Below, piece by piece: positions 36,014 to 49,300 of a DNA stretch of 64,000 nt (position 1 is its first letter; each line of letters begins with the position of its first letter). The notes beneath the pieces are model-generated. The model worked only from the letters and a program-made list of their open reading frames with translations, had not been told where the DNA came from and searched no databases. Position numbers and translations under genes: made by a program. The DNA is taken from the NCBI GenBank assembly GCA_038380795.1, contig CM076270.1:23142001-23206000 (forward strand), read 5' to 3'. Source of the DNA: Pyrocephalus nanus. Lineage: Eukaryota; Chordata; Aves; Passeriformes; Tyrannidae.

Positions 36014-38515
36014 AGAAACAACACAAAAAAACCTGCAGTGTTTCTTACTCCAGGCAAGGGCAGCCAGCACATGACATTTCTTTGGAGGATCTTGTTTACC
36101 TTTTCTTTTCCAAGGATAAAAAAGCAGAAATAAAGGTTAGTCTCCACCTCAAAAACCCAAGTACTAAGGCAGACAAAACGTATCTTAATTTGTCTTCACA
36201 TTTTACCTATAGCAAAGTAAGCTTTTTAATTTAATTAAAAAAAAATAGATACAGAACAACTTCATCTCCCCTTCCCACAAAAGCATCAGATTATAAAAAT
36301 CTCTCCACTTTAACCAACTACAGCAAAAACAAGGCAGCCCCTCCCATGGCAGCAAGATCATGCAATCTGCACTGGGGAACTGCAGCTGTCACTGCCTTGG
36401 GTTCCTAAGATCCCAAAGTGGTCAGCAGTGCAAACAGACTCCCATCCTTAAAGTGACACTTTCAGGCTCCTTAAAGAGCCATTTTAACAGGCTATGTTAT
36501 ACACATATAAGTACTACAGAATAGTTCCACTGAATTATTTACAGCACCTTTCTTCTTAAAGAAGCATTTAGCAAGCTGTATCATTAAAATATAAGCAGCA
36601 GCTGCCTACACGCCCCTGTATACCCCAAATTTGGAGTTTGGAACAGGAAGTGGTGAATGGTATTACTGAGGGAAACTGCAAGGGCAATTTCTGAGCAGGC
36701 AGTGCAATTAATGGAAGCAGAAATTGTGCTCTTGCAGCCAGAGTGATACTCTTGCTAAAAGAGACACAGCTTTCCAATGACTGCAGAACTTGTGGCACTG
36801 CCTCAACCTCAGCACAGTGCAGAGCAGGTTCTGTTGCATAAACACCCTCAAACAGCAGATAAAAAGGACAGGTATACATGAAGCAAGATAACGTCACTAC
36901 TTTTCTTGCATCTGCCTTCTTTCCTGCATGCCATTTGCTCTGCTTTCTTTCTTTGCTCCCAGGAAAGTACAATCCTGGCAATGCCCCACCAGCACTGCCT
37001 GCATCAGCCGAGTGATGGGAATAGGTGTGAGCAGCTTGGGACAAGGCAGTCAGGGCGTGGAAGGTGTGAAAACTATGGCAAGTGGGACATTTACAGAGGG
37101 AAGACTGGAAATGTGTGGAAAGAGCCTCGACATGACCCAGAGAAAGCTCTTGAGGGATAAGCAGCTGTTTCCAGGGCGGATTGCAAACCAGAGTACACCC
37201 ATCATAGGGGTGCATGGATGTCCCTGGGTGATCCATCAGGATACTCCCGTGCTCCTTCCTTGTAGTCACTCAAACGTAGTTAATGTGATTATAAACCAAT
37301 GACTAGGAGGAACACTGCAAGGTTTACCCAGACAGCTCCAATTTAAGATATTGAGATGAAATTTTAGAAGGTGAACGGAAGAAATTCCATGGAGCGGTCC
37401 AAAAAAAGCCAGTACATCTCAAGGGTGGGTCATACAGCAGAGGATACCAGTCAGAAAGGCTAATAAAATCAGAGAAGCTGTGAGATCCCAGAAGAACTGC
37501 CACCTGTGCTCTCCTGGAGGAGGTCCAGGGGGATGACGGCACGGTACCACACGCCAAAGCCAAATCCACTCTCCATTATACAAGGCTGTTGCCCTTTGGA
37601 AAAACACAGGACCAGCATGATTAAGTTTAGCAAGCGAGAACTTTAGAGAAGGCAAAAATCACTTTGGCTACTACATATAGAATGGGTTTGGACTTGTATT
37701 AAAAACTGTCTGGAACAGATCAGGAAACCAAACATTTCTCTTTGATGTAGAGTCCAAACTGCTCTGGAGTTTCTTGTTAAAAGGAAAATGCTCTTTAGGC
37801 TTTAGGCAAAGGACACATAATGTCCTTCACACTTTCCAGCTAATGCTTAAAACTCTTACACAACAGAATGTCAAATATACCAAAATCAAATTAAATCAAG
37901 GACGCAATGGCAAGAACAGGTTTCATCTTGCTTGCATTTTTCTCCAATTCCAGCAACTAAGCTGCCACCTTCAGGCACCTACTTGTTTTTGAAAGGAAAA
38001 TGAAGAAAACACATGCACTGTAAAAACAGAAATTAGTATCCAAGGATGTCCAGCAAAAGTGTGGAAAAGGAGATAAAGCCCTGGGCTTTGCCAAATGGAG
38101 CAATCCTCTTAGGCCTGGAAAAATTCTGAAAGAATCAACGATGGACTAACACAAAACCTTCCATGTAGATGGCTAAAGACACGCACAGCAGCTTTCATGA
38201 CACTTAAAAACCCGGACTTAGGTTCATGTGCAGTCATTCCCCTTGATCACTACGTGACCTGATAGCTCACATATGCACTTCTCAGCACATGATTCTCAGA
38301 TGAACAAAGCCCTGATCACCCCTGAAGGACATTATCACATGCACAGCTCTGCCAAAAGAACCAAATACCTCACATTCTGAAGTGGCACTGAATTCCTGTT
38401 TGAAAGGAGCTATAGCTCTGTTTTTTTCCAACAGATAATCAGCTTGACGTTACTATGAAACTACTGGGGTTTGTGATGGGGTTTTATTAGGTTTTTTAGT
38501 TAAAAAAAAGATAAA

Positions 38516-38535
38516 GTCTATCTGAAAAGATAGAC
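38516..38535. other. Perfect 8-bp inverted repeat with GAAA tetraloop
   Basis: GTCTATCT (38516-38523), GAAA (38524-38527) and AGATAGAC (38528-38535). On the plus strand this would be an RNA hairpin capped by a GNRA-class loop. On the minus (PID1 transcript) strand the loop reads TTTC. Confidence 0.85.
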
Positions 38536-39341
38536 CGATGTCCAACTCTTTAATAGCAAAGCAATAGAGAGCAGGAACTCAGCAAGGTCACAGAGAAAAA
38601 GTGACCTTGGGGTCCCCAGCGCTCCTAAATTTACTGTGTGCTTTGGCAGCAGAGCACAGCAGTGGTCTTCTCCACTCCCCTCAGAGTGACTTCATGCAAA
38701 ACAGCAACAGCTGAAAGGAAAAGGGAATTTAACAAGAGAAGGTGTAAAAGCTGGTCAGGAAGAAAACCAAGAGCAGAGCTGGAGGCCCTGCTAAGACACA
38801 TGAGCTAAGACACACACTCCTGCTGGCAAAGGCCACAGAGGGAAACAAAAAGTCCTCCCCTCAGCAACAGCAACAGCTTTCCAAAAAACTTTTGAGTCCT
38901 GTGATATGGTCTTGTTTTATCTATCAAACCACAATAAACTAGCCTGTAAAAAGACTCGAAGCAACTGCAAAGCCCAGGCTCTTGTTCATGATTCGAATAC
39001 CAAGCAAGTCCAAGATGTCAGTCTGAGGTATTTCATACTGCCACAAGTTATTTCTAAGCCATTGCCTAAGAGGAAGGCTGTCTGGACTTTGACCTGCTCT
39101 GCACTTGGTCACCAGCATTTGTGAAATGGAAGAAATAAACACGATTTTAACCTCTGGCACAGAGCACAGAAAGTAGAAATACAGAGGCCAGCAGAATCTC
39201 TTGTGCCCTGAAGTCTGTCATTTGAAGCAATCTCTCTTTAAGATGATTACTCCCTCACCTCCACCTTCAGCAGCACTGTCCACAGTCACTCCCATTAAAG
39301 GACTTGGACCAAAACAGAAATTTGGAAACTCAGAGACCTGA

Positions 39342-39342
<1 letters not shown>

Positions 39343-39374
<32 letters not shown>
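39343..39374 (+). repeat. 32-base A homopolymer
   Basis: An uninterrupted run of 32 A follows cagagacctgac and precedes gcttcataaactg. It is the longest homopolymer in the window. CR1 elements do not end in poly(A), and I do not recognise the sequence upstream as a retrocopy or a SINE. Its flanks show no obvious target-site duplication. Confidence 0.95.
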
Positions 39375-39377
<3 letters not shown>

Positions 39378-40316
39378 TCATAAACTGTGTTTCAGCACCA
39401 GCTGGCAGAGCTCCTCAGTCACCAGGACATGGGCTGGAGCAACATCTGCTCCTTCAGAGGTGATTCCGGGGTCTGAGCGCTCTTCCAGACCAGGGGCAGA
39501 GAATCAGACCTTTTGTTTGTTTGTTAAGCAGATCCAGAGTGATCAAAGTACGTAACAGCTTGACATTTTATAACCAGCCTATGCTAAATGCCAAAATGTA
39601 AATGTACCTTTCTGTTGTGGGATTGTCAGACAGTAGCAATCAAAACTCAAGATAAAGCAGTGAAGGAATGCACCATGTTACATGGATAGAGCCTTAAAGG
39701 TTCCAAAATGCTTGGCTTAACTTCCTAAATGCCTCTTTCAAGCCCTAAGTCATCACTGGAAATCAGATTCTAGAAGACAAACTCAAGAGAAATTAGTCAT
39801 AAATTTTCCCATGACAGTCCATTACTACTTAGAAAGAAAATACAGTGTTTTCTTCGTTTAAGATAAAAATGAAGAATGGTTTCTCATCCCAAGCCTTTAG
39901 AGGATAGACTGTTTCTGCTGTACTGCTGTTAAACCTGCTTTATAGTTCCACTACTAGCAAAAAGGAACATCACACTTACAAAACTATTGCAATTATCAGC
40001 CATTAAGGATGCAGTTTATAATGTAGTACAAACCCCTTATAAATTTTATAACTTCAGCTTATGTTTCGTTTTATCTTAACTAAGAAACAGCCTAGAAAGT
40101 AATGACCTTCTTTGCACTTGAGCAAAAACCACAAAGTATAAAAAAATTTGGTTTTTCAAGTGTTTGCATGCTAATCCATAGAGCATTTAATGTCACCCCA
40201 TGGGTATCCATGTACAGACACAGTCACTTTGAGATGAACTTACATAACTGAAAAACAATCAAAGATTCCTGAAAATATCAAGTCGGCAGAAAATCCGATT
40301 GACATTTGCAGGCAAG

Positions 40317-40332
40317 AAAAAAAAAAAAAAAA
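40317..40332 (+). repeat. 16-base A homopolymer
   Basis: This is an uninterrupted A16 between gcaag and gtaagaaag, within the PID1 intron. Confidence 0.95.
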
Positions 40333-41116
40333 GTAAGAAAGAATCCTGAAACTTCGAAATTTCAGTCTCCTGCTCTGATGTGGCCTCCCATCAAGGGAAG
40401 CTGACATTTAAAAGACTGTTTAGAGAAAGCTGGGTGATGTCTGTGCCCAAAGCCGATCTGAAGCCACAATCATTCGTCCTGCCTGGGGCTGTGTGATCAC
40501 CACCAGACACCATCTGAAAAACAAGGAAAAGATCTGCTGTGGATGGGCCCGACTTTTCCCACTTTTTCAAAAACAACCATTAAACTTAACAATGCTCTGT
40601 GACAGGCACGGCTCCAGAGGGAACTGTAATTCTTCCTCAGCTGCAGAGATATCTCATCTTCATTAGGAACTGGAGCTCTATCAAATGCATTTATTCAGAA
40701 ATATTGCTGAAGTTCCTCTCCCAACAGCTGCCTTCACAGTTACATATGCAAAACAGTAGGCTGGAGTTCCCCATTAATCTCACAAAAGAGAATTAGGTTG
40801 ATGTCACGTAGTTTGAATAGTAATTATAGTAGGAACTAGAAATTGTTCAGGGTAATAAAAATTGTTGCAAACAATTCCAGATCCACAGAGTGTGATGGAT
40901 GATTTGTTATGACACTGAATAATGTTTTAAATATTGCATTGCTTAAATTCCAACACACAGCACCATATCCAAATTTAGGGCAAATCAAATTTGATTCACA
41001 CCAAAGCTTTGTTTGACCTATAGTGTCTTAATTTAGAAATATGGGTACAGCCAATTGCCCACAAATGGTTTTTTCAATAAGGTCAATTTGTGGTTTTATT
41101 TGAATTCCGTATGATT

Positions 41117-41131
41117 AAAAAAAAAAAAAAA
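41117..41131 (+). repeat. 15-base A homopolymer
   Basis: This is an A15 run after gtatgatt and before tttgggagc, within the PID1 intron. Confidence 0.95.
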
Positions 41132-43281
41132 TTTGGGAGCTACTGGGAGGATTTAGTCCTGTAAACAAAGTGCAGTCTCAAAATTTCAAAATGAATCTTG
41201 GAAGCATCACTAAAACTGGATGAAGAAGCTAGCACTGCCCAAACTGCAGTAGGTTATAACCAGCAATGGATGCAGCAGTTTGAACACCTGCTTCCAACAC
41301 CAACACTCTTCATAATGGCATCTCCTAGGGAAAAAAAATATTCCAGCAACCCAACCAGATACCATTTCCAATGGACATGTTGAATCTTTAATCTACCTTT
41401 GGCAACCTGCTATTTTTTATGATTCCTCCTACTAGTTTTCTGGAGTAAAAATGATGGAAACATGCTGGTTGGTTTATTTTTGTTGCTGCTTGACAGCTAA
41501 TCAAATTTGATATTTATATTGCACTGGGATAATGAAATGTCAAGACGGATATTATAAAAGCATTTCTGAAGATAGCAATTTAACCTTCAGCAATTCAATT
41601 TGATTCAGTGGTGTCTGCACCCTTGCAAGTAATTTTATTTTAGATGCCTGAAACCCAATGGCAGAAATAAACCCTTTGCCTATTAGGTTGCTGCATCTGG
41701 GGTGCCACTCGGTGGCCAAACACAGACACTCTTGTTGAGCAGATCCCTACCCAACACCAGCCAAGCCACCTCACAGAGCCTACAGTTTGGGATATACTGG
41801 ATTTGGAAACAGTCACTCTGCCTTTACTCATATGACAGCCTAACACGATAAGAAACATTTTTATTCCTCGTGTAAACTGTGTTCAAGAGACTCTGGTTTC
41901 AGTCAACACGTCCTCAGTGAACTAAAGAACCTCCAACTCTACAAGCCCATCCTCTCACATCCCACTTCCCAAAAAGTGCAGCTTCAGAGCCAGGCTGTAA
42001 CAAACACGTCCTCTGTTCATCAAGCACAGAGAGAGACCTGCGACCCATCCTCACCAGAGGGTAACTTTGAATCTTTAGCACTGAGAAGCTTGTATTTACC
42101 TTTTTATTAACCTAAATAATCGAGTTTCTTTACATAAACCCATACACATATTTTAAACGGGGAAGGAATCAGAAACTAGGGCAGGCTTATAAAACAGAGA
42201 GCATCTTGTACACTGCCATCACAGGAGAATAAATTACTATTTATTTATTTCCAGTACCTCATAACTCCAAGCCAGTGCTGAACTTGCATCACTCTGATCT
42301 GGCCAGTCTCAAGGGCAAAGAACTCTCTGTACCATCAGAAAACTTCCACTTCCTCTTACTCAGCTGCCTCCCAGACACTGAGATGCAACAGGGATTTTTG
42401 TGTTCCTGCTTGGTTTTTTTTAACAGCAGCAGCACTCTCATTCAGCATAAGCACTACACAGTTGGAAGGTGGTAAAGAAAAGACGGAGAAAATTAATTTA
42501 TGCATGACCGACATCTTTCATCCTTCAGAGGATAAGAAAAAATTCACTCCAAAACTTAAAGAACTTCCTTACAATCAGCTGGGTTAGTTGCACTGTTTCT
42601 TTTAGTCTTGGATAATACAATATATGGCAATGGAGAGGAGAAGTGAATATCTTGGATGAAGAATCTTAACTATAAAAATGAGATTTCATTATATTAAAAA
42701 TGTCAAACATCCATTATTGTTTTTACTGTAAGCTTTCCAAATTGCTAGCCGGCCTCCCAGAGCATTTTTATGTCATTTTTTCTCAAGGGTAAATGTCTCA
42801 TGGTACATTTAAGAAATTTAATCAGAGTCCACTTTTATATTGCTATCTGAATAAATCCCAATTAGCTGAGTATTCAGCGTTCATACTGGTTTAAATAGAT
42901 GAAAAAATACTATCTTATTATAACTTGACAGCAGACCACAAACAACTGTCAAATATAACACAAGGCAGGAAAAGACAATGCATTCTTAATTCAACAAGAC
43001 ATTAACTCATCCTGCATCAATCCACACCACTGGGCAAGGCTCCTGCCATGACTCACATGTGGGCATCAGTCTGTGGGAACAAGAAACTGCCTGTAAAGCC
43101 ACAAGTTGCTACATGGGAGGTTTGTACCCATGTGGGGAAACCTCAGAGCCTGCTGGAAGGTGTGTTTACACTGCTCACTTCAGCTAAGCCTGGGATGCTG
43201 GAAATATTTACAGGGATACAAAGGAAGGTCGCTACAACTGTGCCTGTTCTGTGGCAGCACAAACATCTTCCTTTATACAAC

Positions 43282-43326
43282 AAAAAAAAAAAAAAACAGC
43301 AACAAAAAACACACACACAAAAAAAA
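43282..43326 (+). repeat. A-rich and (AC)n low-complexity tract
   Basis: An A15 run is followed by cagcaacaaaaaac, a short ACACACAC stretch and another A run. A further A10-type run with caaacc lies a few dozen bases downstream (about 43351-43366). Confidence 0.9.
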
Positions 43327-46300
43327 GGTGAAGAAGGTGAAGTCATCAGGGAAAAAAAAAAACAAACCTGCACAGTTTATGAAAGAAATCTGGGAGCTCA
43401 CTGTTCCCTATGATTCCACTGCATGAGGGGCCATGAGGAGCAGCTCTGGCTCGCAGAGGGCTTTTTTAGCACCATTTTCTTGAACTAGAAGTTTAGAAAC
43501 AGTGATAGTGTGCTGAAACTACATCATCCTTGCACAGAGGAGCTACCAGCAGGGTCCTAATAGATGCCAACGTTTCCACTGAATCAGCTACAAAGCCATC
43601 ACCTGGTTTTGCCCTCAAAGTTACCAAAAGCGGTATATTCCAAATATCTTTAAATCCCTGTGTTCTGATAAAAATTGTGGTTTGACCAGTGAACATCTGC
43701 AGGCAGCTGAACTTTGTCTTAATCAGCATTTGAAAATGAAAAAAAAAGAGGGACATGGTTTGCTGAGAGCAGATGAGCTGCTCACCTGAGACATGACATG
43801 TGCCACAGCCACATTTCAGGAGGCTGAAGTCCAATCCATTTCAAACTGCAGGATGACAGCAGCAGGCTGGGACAAGCCTGCAGATCTCACTGCCATGGGA
43901 ACAAAAGGCTGCTCTGAACTGGTCAGGTGCCCGATGAGTGGCAGCAAAATGAGCTCACCAGCTCCTTACACTTCTCACAGGACCTCAGCACAGGAACCCA
44001 CCACGTGCTCGGTGTTACAGAAAACATTTACTTCTGTGAGTGATTATAAACAGAAGCCTCTTGAAAGGGCTTCACTCTCCAACATAACCCCTTAAATATT
44101 TACATTCCGAGGGCGGTTGTGCAGTAAGGGCTGTTACACTGTGACTGTGATGGATGGAGAGCTCGCTCACAGCACATGGCTGTGCCACTCCTGTCACAGC
44201 TTTGGAAATCAGGTCCCCACAGACCAACTTCTGCCTAATCTACCCCTCAAATTCATTTGCAAATAAGCCACTTGTATTTTTTCCTCCCAGGCCACGGCTC
44301 AGCCATCATCTCAAACGCCTCTGAGCAGCCCCAAGCAGAGAGTGAATGCAGCTCTGCCCTCCACATCACAGCCTTCTGGAACTGGCAGAAATAATTCACT
44401 GCAACAGAGAGATCTTAAGGTGGGGAGGGGGTTGTTTTCTTTTTTTTTCCTCTAGCAACTGAAGCTGGCTGTCAAAAGAAGCTGCTAGTACAGCCCTTCC
44501 TTCCCTCCCAAACGCAATTCTTATCTTGGTAAGCAAGAAACCTGAGATGAATGAAATGAAAATGTGGAAGAAATGAAATAGGAACATTTGAGTCACTTCC
44601 GTGGCATGACCAAAGCTTTTACTAATTATGAAAGTGTGCAATGTCCATTTGCTAAGCTTTTCATTTAGAGAGGGAAGCAGACATTTAGCATAAGCAAAGA
44701 AAAATCCTGAAAATTCACAATAGGTGGTTCCTGTTCTGAGACAGCTCTAGTTTATCACTTTTTTTTCTTTATTGCTATTTAATGACTCATATCGTGCCAC
44801 TCTTTTCTCATTCCTAATGTCTGCTGCTGAAGCTTCCTCTAGAGAGATAGTACTTGAATGCCTGAGGGAAAGTCAGAGAGAAAGATAACTGCAAAAAAAA
44901 AAAATAAAAATCATGAGAGTCATCATTTCCTAAGTCTGCATTGAAACAAATAAAACCTCCACTGCCAAGATCAGTTCACTCAGTACAATATATGGGGAGA
45001 TGGACAGATCTCTTCACATGGGATGAAAGGATGAACCTTTCCATCAGAGACATATGCAAACACACGTGAAATAGCTTATTTGAAATCAGCTGAGTTACTT
45101 TCCATACACAGATAGAAATCTAAGGTCTGAAATGAGCTTGCTCTGTGACGTGGCAGATGGAAAATCCAACTGATTGTCACAGAGAAGGTGCATCTTCTTT
45201 TGGGATAAAGCCAAGAACTGTAAGCAGAAAAAACAAAGCCAGATGTTACCGTAGCATATCACAGCATAGAGACCCATTAGTTACTAATTAATTTCATGCA
45301 CAGTAACCTGCTAAACTAAAGCTGCAACTGTCACAAATGGTCCCATTCCTATTTCATCGTTACAGGTGATTTGATTCACCTTGGTTAAATATGAACAACA
45401 CTATAATTATTGAACAAAGTTGTTAAGCTCAGCTCTTCACTTCCATACATTCCTAAAGAATCCACAGCAGTCCTAAACATTTTGATATGGGCTGTTTTAT
45501 ATCATAGCAACTAATATAGTTGCCTCCTGCTCTCAAAGCTTTAAGTAATAAATCTGTTTCCACAAGTGTGTATAATCTCATTGCTGGCCAACATCTCTGA
45601 CAGCACAGGTAGGTGAAGATGTTTTATCCAACACGTAATGAGGAATCAGAGATCTATCCTGTGGAATTCAATAAAACCCACTAGGCTTGCAGGGATTCCT
45701 CAGGGATTTCTCTGGAGAATCATGGCTAAGAAAACCGAGGATATTGTAAAATCAATACCAGGGCATTTTCCAAGTGGGCAGATGACTTAATTTATAGCAT
45801 TGCTGTGATTTAGTAAAACACGCATTATGACTAAGTAAAAATAGAAAAAGTCTTTTTTAAATAAGCCTGGCTCATGCTCTTTGACGAGCTCTGCACAGTT
45901 TTTGACACCCAGCCAAGAAAAGTGGTGTGACCAGGCCACATCCTCCCCTCCTGCCCTTCCACACATGCTCTGCAGCACAGCATCCCCCTGCCCTGGCTGG
46001 ATCCCCACCAGTTTGGCTGCAAGGCACTCACTGGGGGTCACAGTGTGGGCACATCCTCTGTGTTCCCCCTGCAGGGAGGGATTTCCCAGACAGCAACCTG
46101 CAGGTAAACTGGCAGGAGAGCTGCCTATCAGCAATTGCAGGTAAATTGCCTAAAAGAAACTCTGCAGAAGGTAGAAAACATTTTCCACGTTTTCTATCTT
46201 CCTCATGAGACTGCAGAAGTCACACACAAAAACCTCTGGCTCCTTACTGAGAGAAACTAACTGTGCTCAGTAGATAATGCCTTCAGAAAGAATGACAAAG

Positions 46301-49300
46301 GAATATATTCTGAGAACAGAGTGTATCCTTTCCTCCTCCAAGCACCAGCTGATGTTGTCTGCCCCAAGCAGCCAGCTGAAGCCCTGCGTGTGCTAAGCTT
46401 CCAACAGCACAATTAAAGGATTCCCCAGCTAAGCAGGAAAGCAATTTACCCTTGCAATTATCAGAATGCCTCACAAATCTTCCAAGAGCCCTTCAAACAG
46501 CACCAGGTTTGCCCTGACAGGAAGAGTCATTGACCCCACAGTGGCAAAGGTGGAAAATTCAGGGATGCACTGGCATTAATACAGCAGGGATGGGGTGCCC
46601 TCAGGAACACCCTCAGTCCTCTCTGTCATCAGGGACAAAACCATCAGTGCTTGGAAGCTAAGCTGCTGGGGGTGAGCTCCTTGAAGTGTAGGTCTTTCAT
46701 CACAGATGCCTACTGGACAACCATCAGTCCCTAACGTAAATTATGGATTTCCATTTCAATTGATAATTATCATTTGCTCTGCATCAAAAGGACCGCTGGT
46801 GGTAGAAGGGATTAGAAAACCAGGAGTTGCCTCAAGAAGGCCTCGAAGCTTTTCCCTGATGAATTTCTTCTCCCAAATCCCCCTTTTTTCTTCTTGCCAT
46901 CTCCATAAACAACGTTCCTTTATCCACCAAGTTTTGCAAATTCAGGTAACCAGTAGGAAATCTCCTTATGGGGGGGAATCCAGGCCCAGGGTTAAATAAT
47001 ATTTTGCCAACTTTATAATGTCATTAAAAACCAAGGAAAACATTTGAGTTTGCCATGACTTTGATCTGAAATGCATTTAAATGAAGTAGTTTAGGCTGAG
47101 CTTGGGGCAAAATTAAAAAACCCCACGTGGGACACAACCACACAGGAAAGCAAACTCACTGAGCTTTGCAGAAATCATTATAGAGATCCAAGCAGAAAAA
47201 CCATTGTTAACTTGATGTAAGAATGGCTAAATTACAAAGACAACAGTGAAACATTACAGTCAAAACACGTAATCGTGAAAGAATTTCGGATTTTTCCTTG
47301 AGGCTGCTGCCCAGGCCCCCAGTGGGTCTGTGCACGGAATTTCTATTGTCTTCAGCAGGAGGCTTTTGTTTGGAAGAATCACTAGCTAAATGATTATTTC
47401 ATTTAGGTTTAAAGTGTTTATATTTACATACTGACATAAACACAAATACATGTATATTTTTATTAAAAAATCTTCAAAGTCAGCCAATAGAACAAGTTTT
47501 CCTTAAATCATTACTAAAATAGAAATTAATCTTCTAGTAATAAAAAAATAAGTAAACATACATTTTTTTTAAAGCACTTCAAAATTTCTTCCAGAATTCA
47601 GCTACTCTGCTAAACACTCCCATTTCTACCACTTTTCTTTTTCCTGAACCTGTTGGAAAGAAAGATAGCCTACCTCCTTTCTAACCCAGTGAGCCAGAAA
47701 GCCATCTGGCCATAGGCAGCAACACCTACTCTGATATCAGAAACCATATTCCTCATCATTTTGAAACACAACATTAAAATAATGCATTGCCTTACCCTTA
47801 CTGTGCACTGCAGGACACCTCCTCAGACCAAGAGTCTCTCATCCAGCTCTGCTGGCAGCAGCCAGAGGGGCTGAGCACATTTTTTTTTCTACTTGTCACC
47901 TGAGAAAAGAGTGATCCAGAAGGACCTGTCTGCCCATAAGCTGCAAAGATCCCAGGAACAAAGGTTCATCTCAGGCCACACTGAGAGTGAAGAGATTTGT
48001 GGCATTTTAGTTACGGCAGTTTTGAATTTGTGAAACAGTTTTGATATTTTCTGAGACTGCTGAGAATGTTAAAATTAAATATTTGATTACTATCAGTATT
48101 TTGTTTAGGGACTGCTCCTTAAATAAGGCAAAATTGCAGTCAAGTCAAACAGGGTTTTATTCATTCAGATAACCCAATAACATCATCCCAGTGCTTTGGG
48201 ATGAAACAATTCCAACTGCCATCTATGGCCATGCTTTAGCCATAGCTTGGGGAAACAAAACAAGAAGAATGGAAATAAAAGGAAAGGAAAAAAAATACAA
48301 AAAACTGAGAGTTCTAAATGTGGTTGCAATTGGTAACCATGGTCCAAAACTACATGCCAAAGAACACAGAGAACTGACAGATTATGTTTGCAACCTGCAT
48401 TTTCCAGCAGCCAGGACATGTTGAGATAGGAATAATACAGAGCACCCTAAAAGAAGCTGTTCTGCACATTTGCATTAGCATGCATTCATGCAGCCTGCAA
48501 ACACCACCTCTTCTGGGTATCTGATGGCCATTTATCCTACAAAGCAAAAATCCTCAGCAGGAGAAAAATGAAGAAAAGGCCCAAGAATAGGCACAGATGC
48601 TCTATCTGTGGGCAGCTCTCGCCCTATGCACAGTGCCATATCCACACTCCTGTCCTTGGTTATATGCAGTAGTGACAAGGAGAAAGTACTGCATATGCAA
48701 CAAAAATCCATAAGTAAAAATAGTTAGCCAAAGTAATTTTGTTTTTTTAAATACTCACTGTAAAAACAAATCTGTTTTGTTCTGAGCATTGTTAAAACAT
48801 AATGCAGTGCAAGATAAAGGAAATTAGAACAAAATCATGGGAAGTCCAGGATCTAGAAATAGCAGTGTAATTCCATTCCAGATTTTGATTCAGTTATTGC
48901 CATGGAAAAACTCCAGGTTTACACCATCCTGTCAGACTACAATTTGCCACTGTCTATATGAAATCTTCCTCTGAGTCAGTGCAAAGAAACTCTACAAAAA
49001 GCCTGAAGAACTCCAAGAATCTTTATAGAGCAAGAGAAGCTCAAAGGGGAGTCCAAGAATCCTAAGCAAAAATATTTTGCTTCTTCCAGGCATGCACATG
49101 TGGAAAAAGTGCCTCTGAAACAACTGCAATTTGCAAAACACCAGCACAGAGAAGTGCTGAAATTACATCTTCACCAAAAACAAAGCCCTTGCAGCTGCCA
49201 TACCCTGTTCTGGTCGGACAGAAACCTGTGTGCTGCACTCCCTCCTCCTCTCCTGAACCTGGAGAGGAGGGAGAAGGCAGAGTCATGACCCTTCTGTTTG

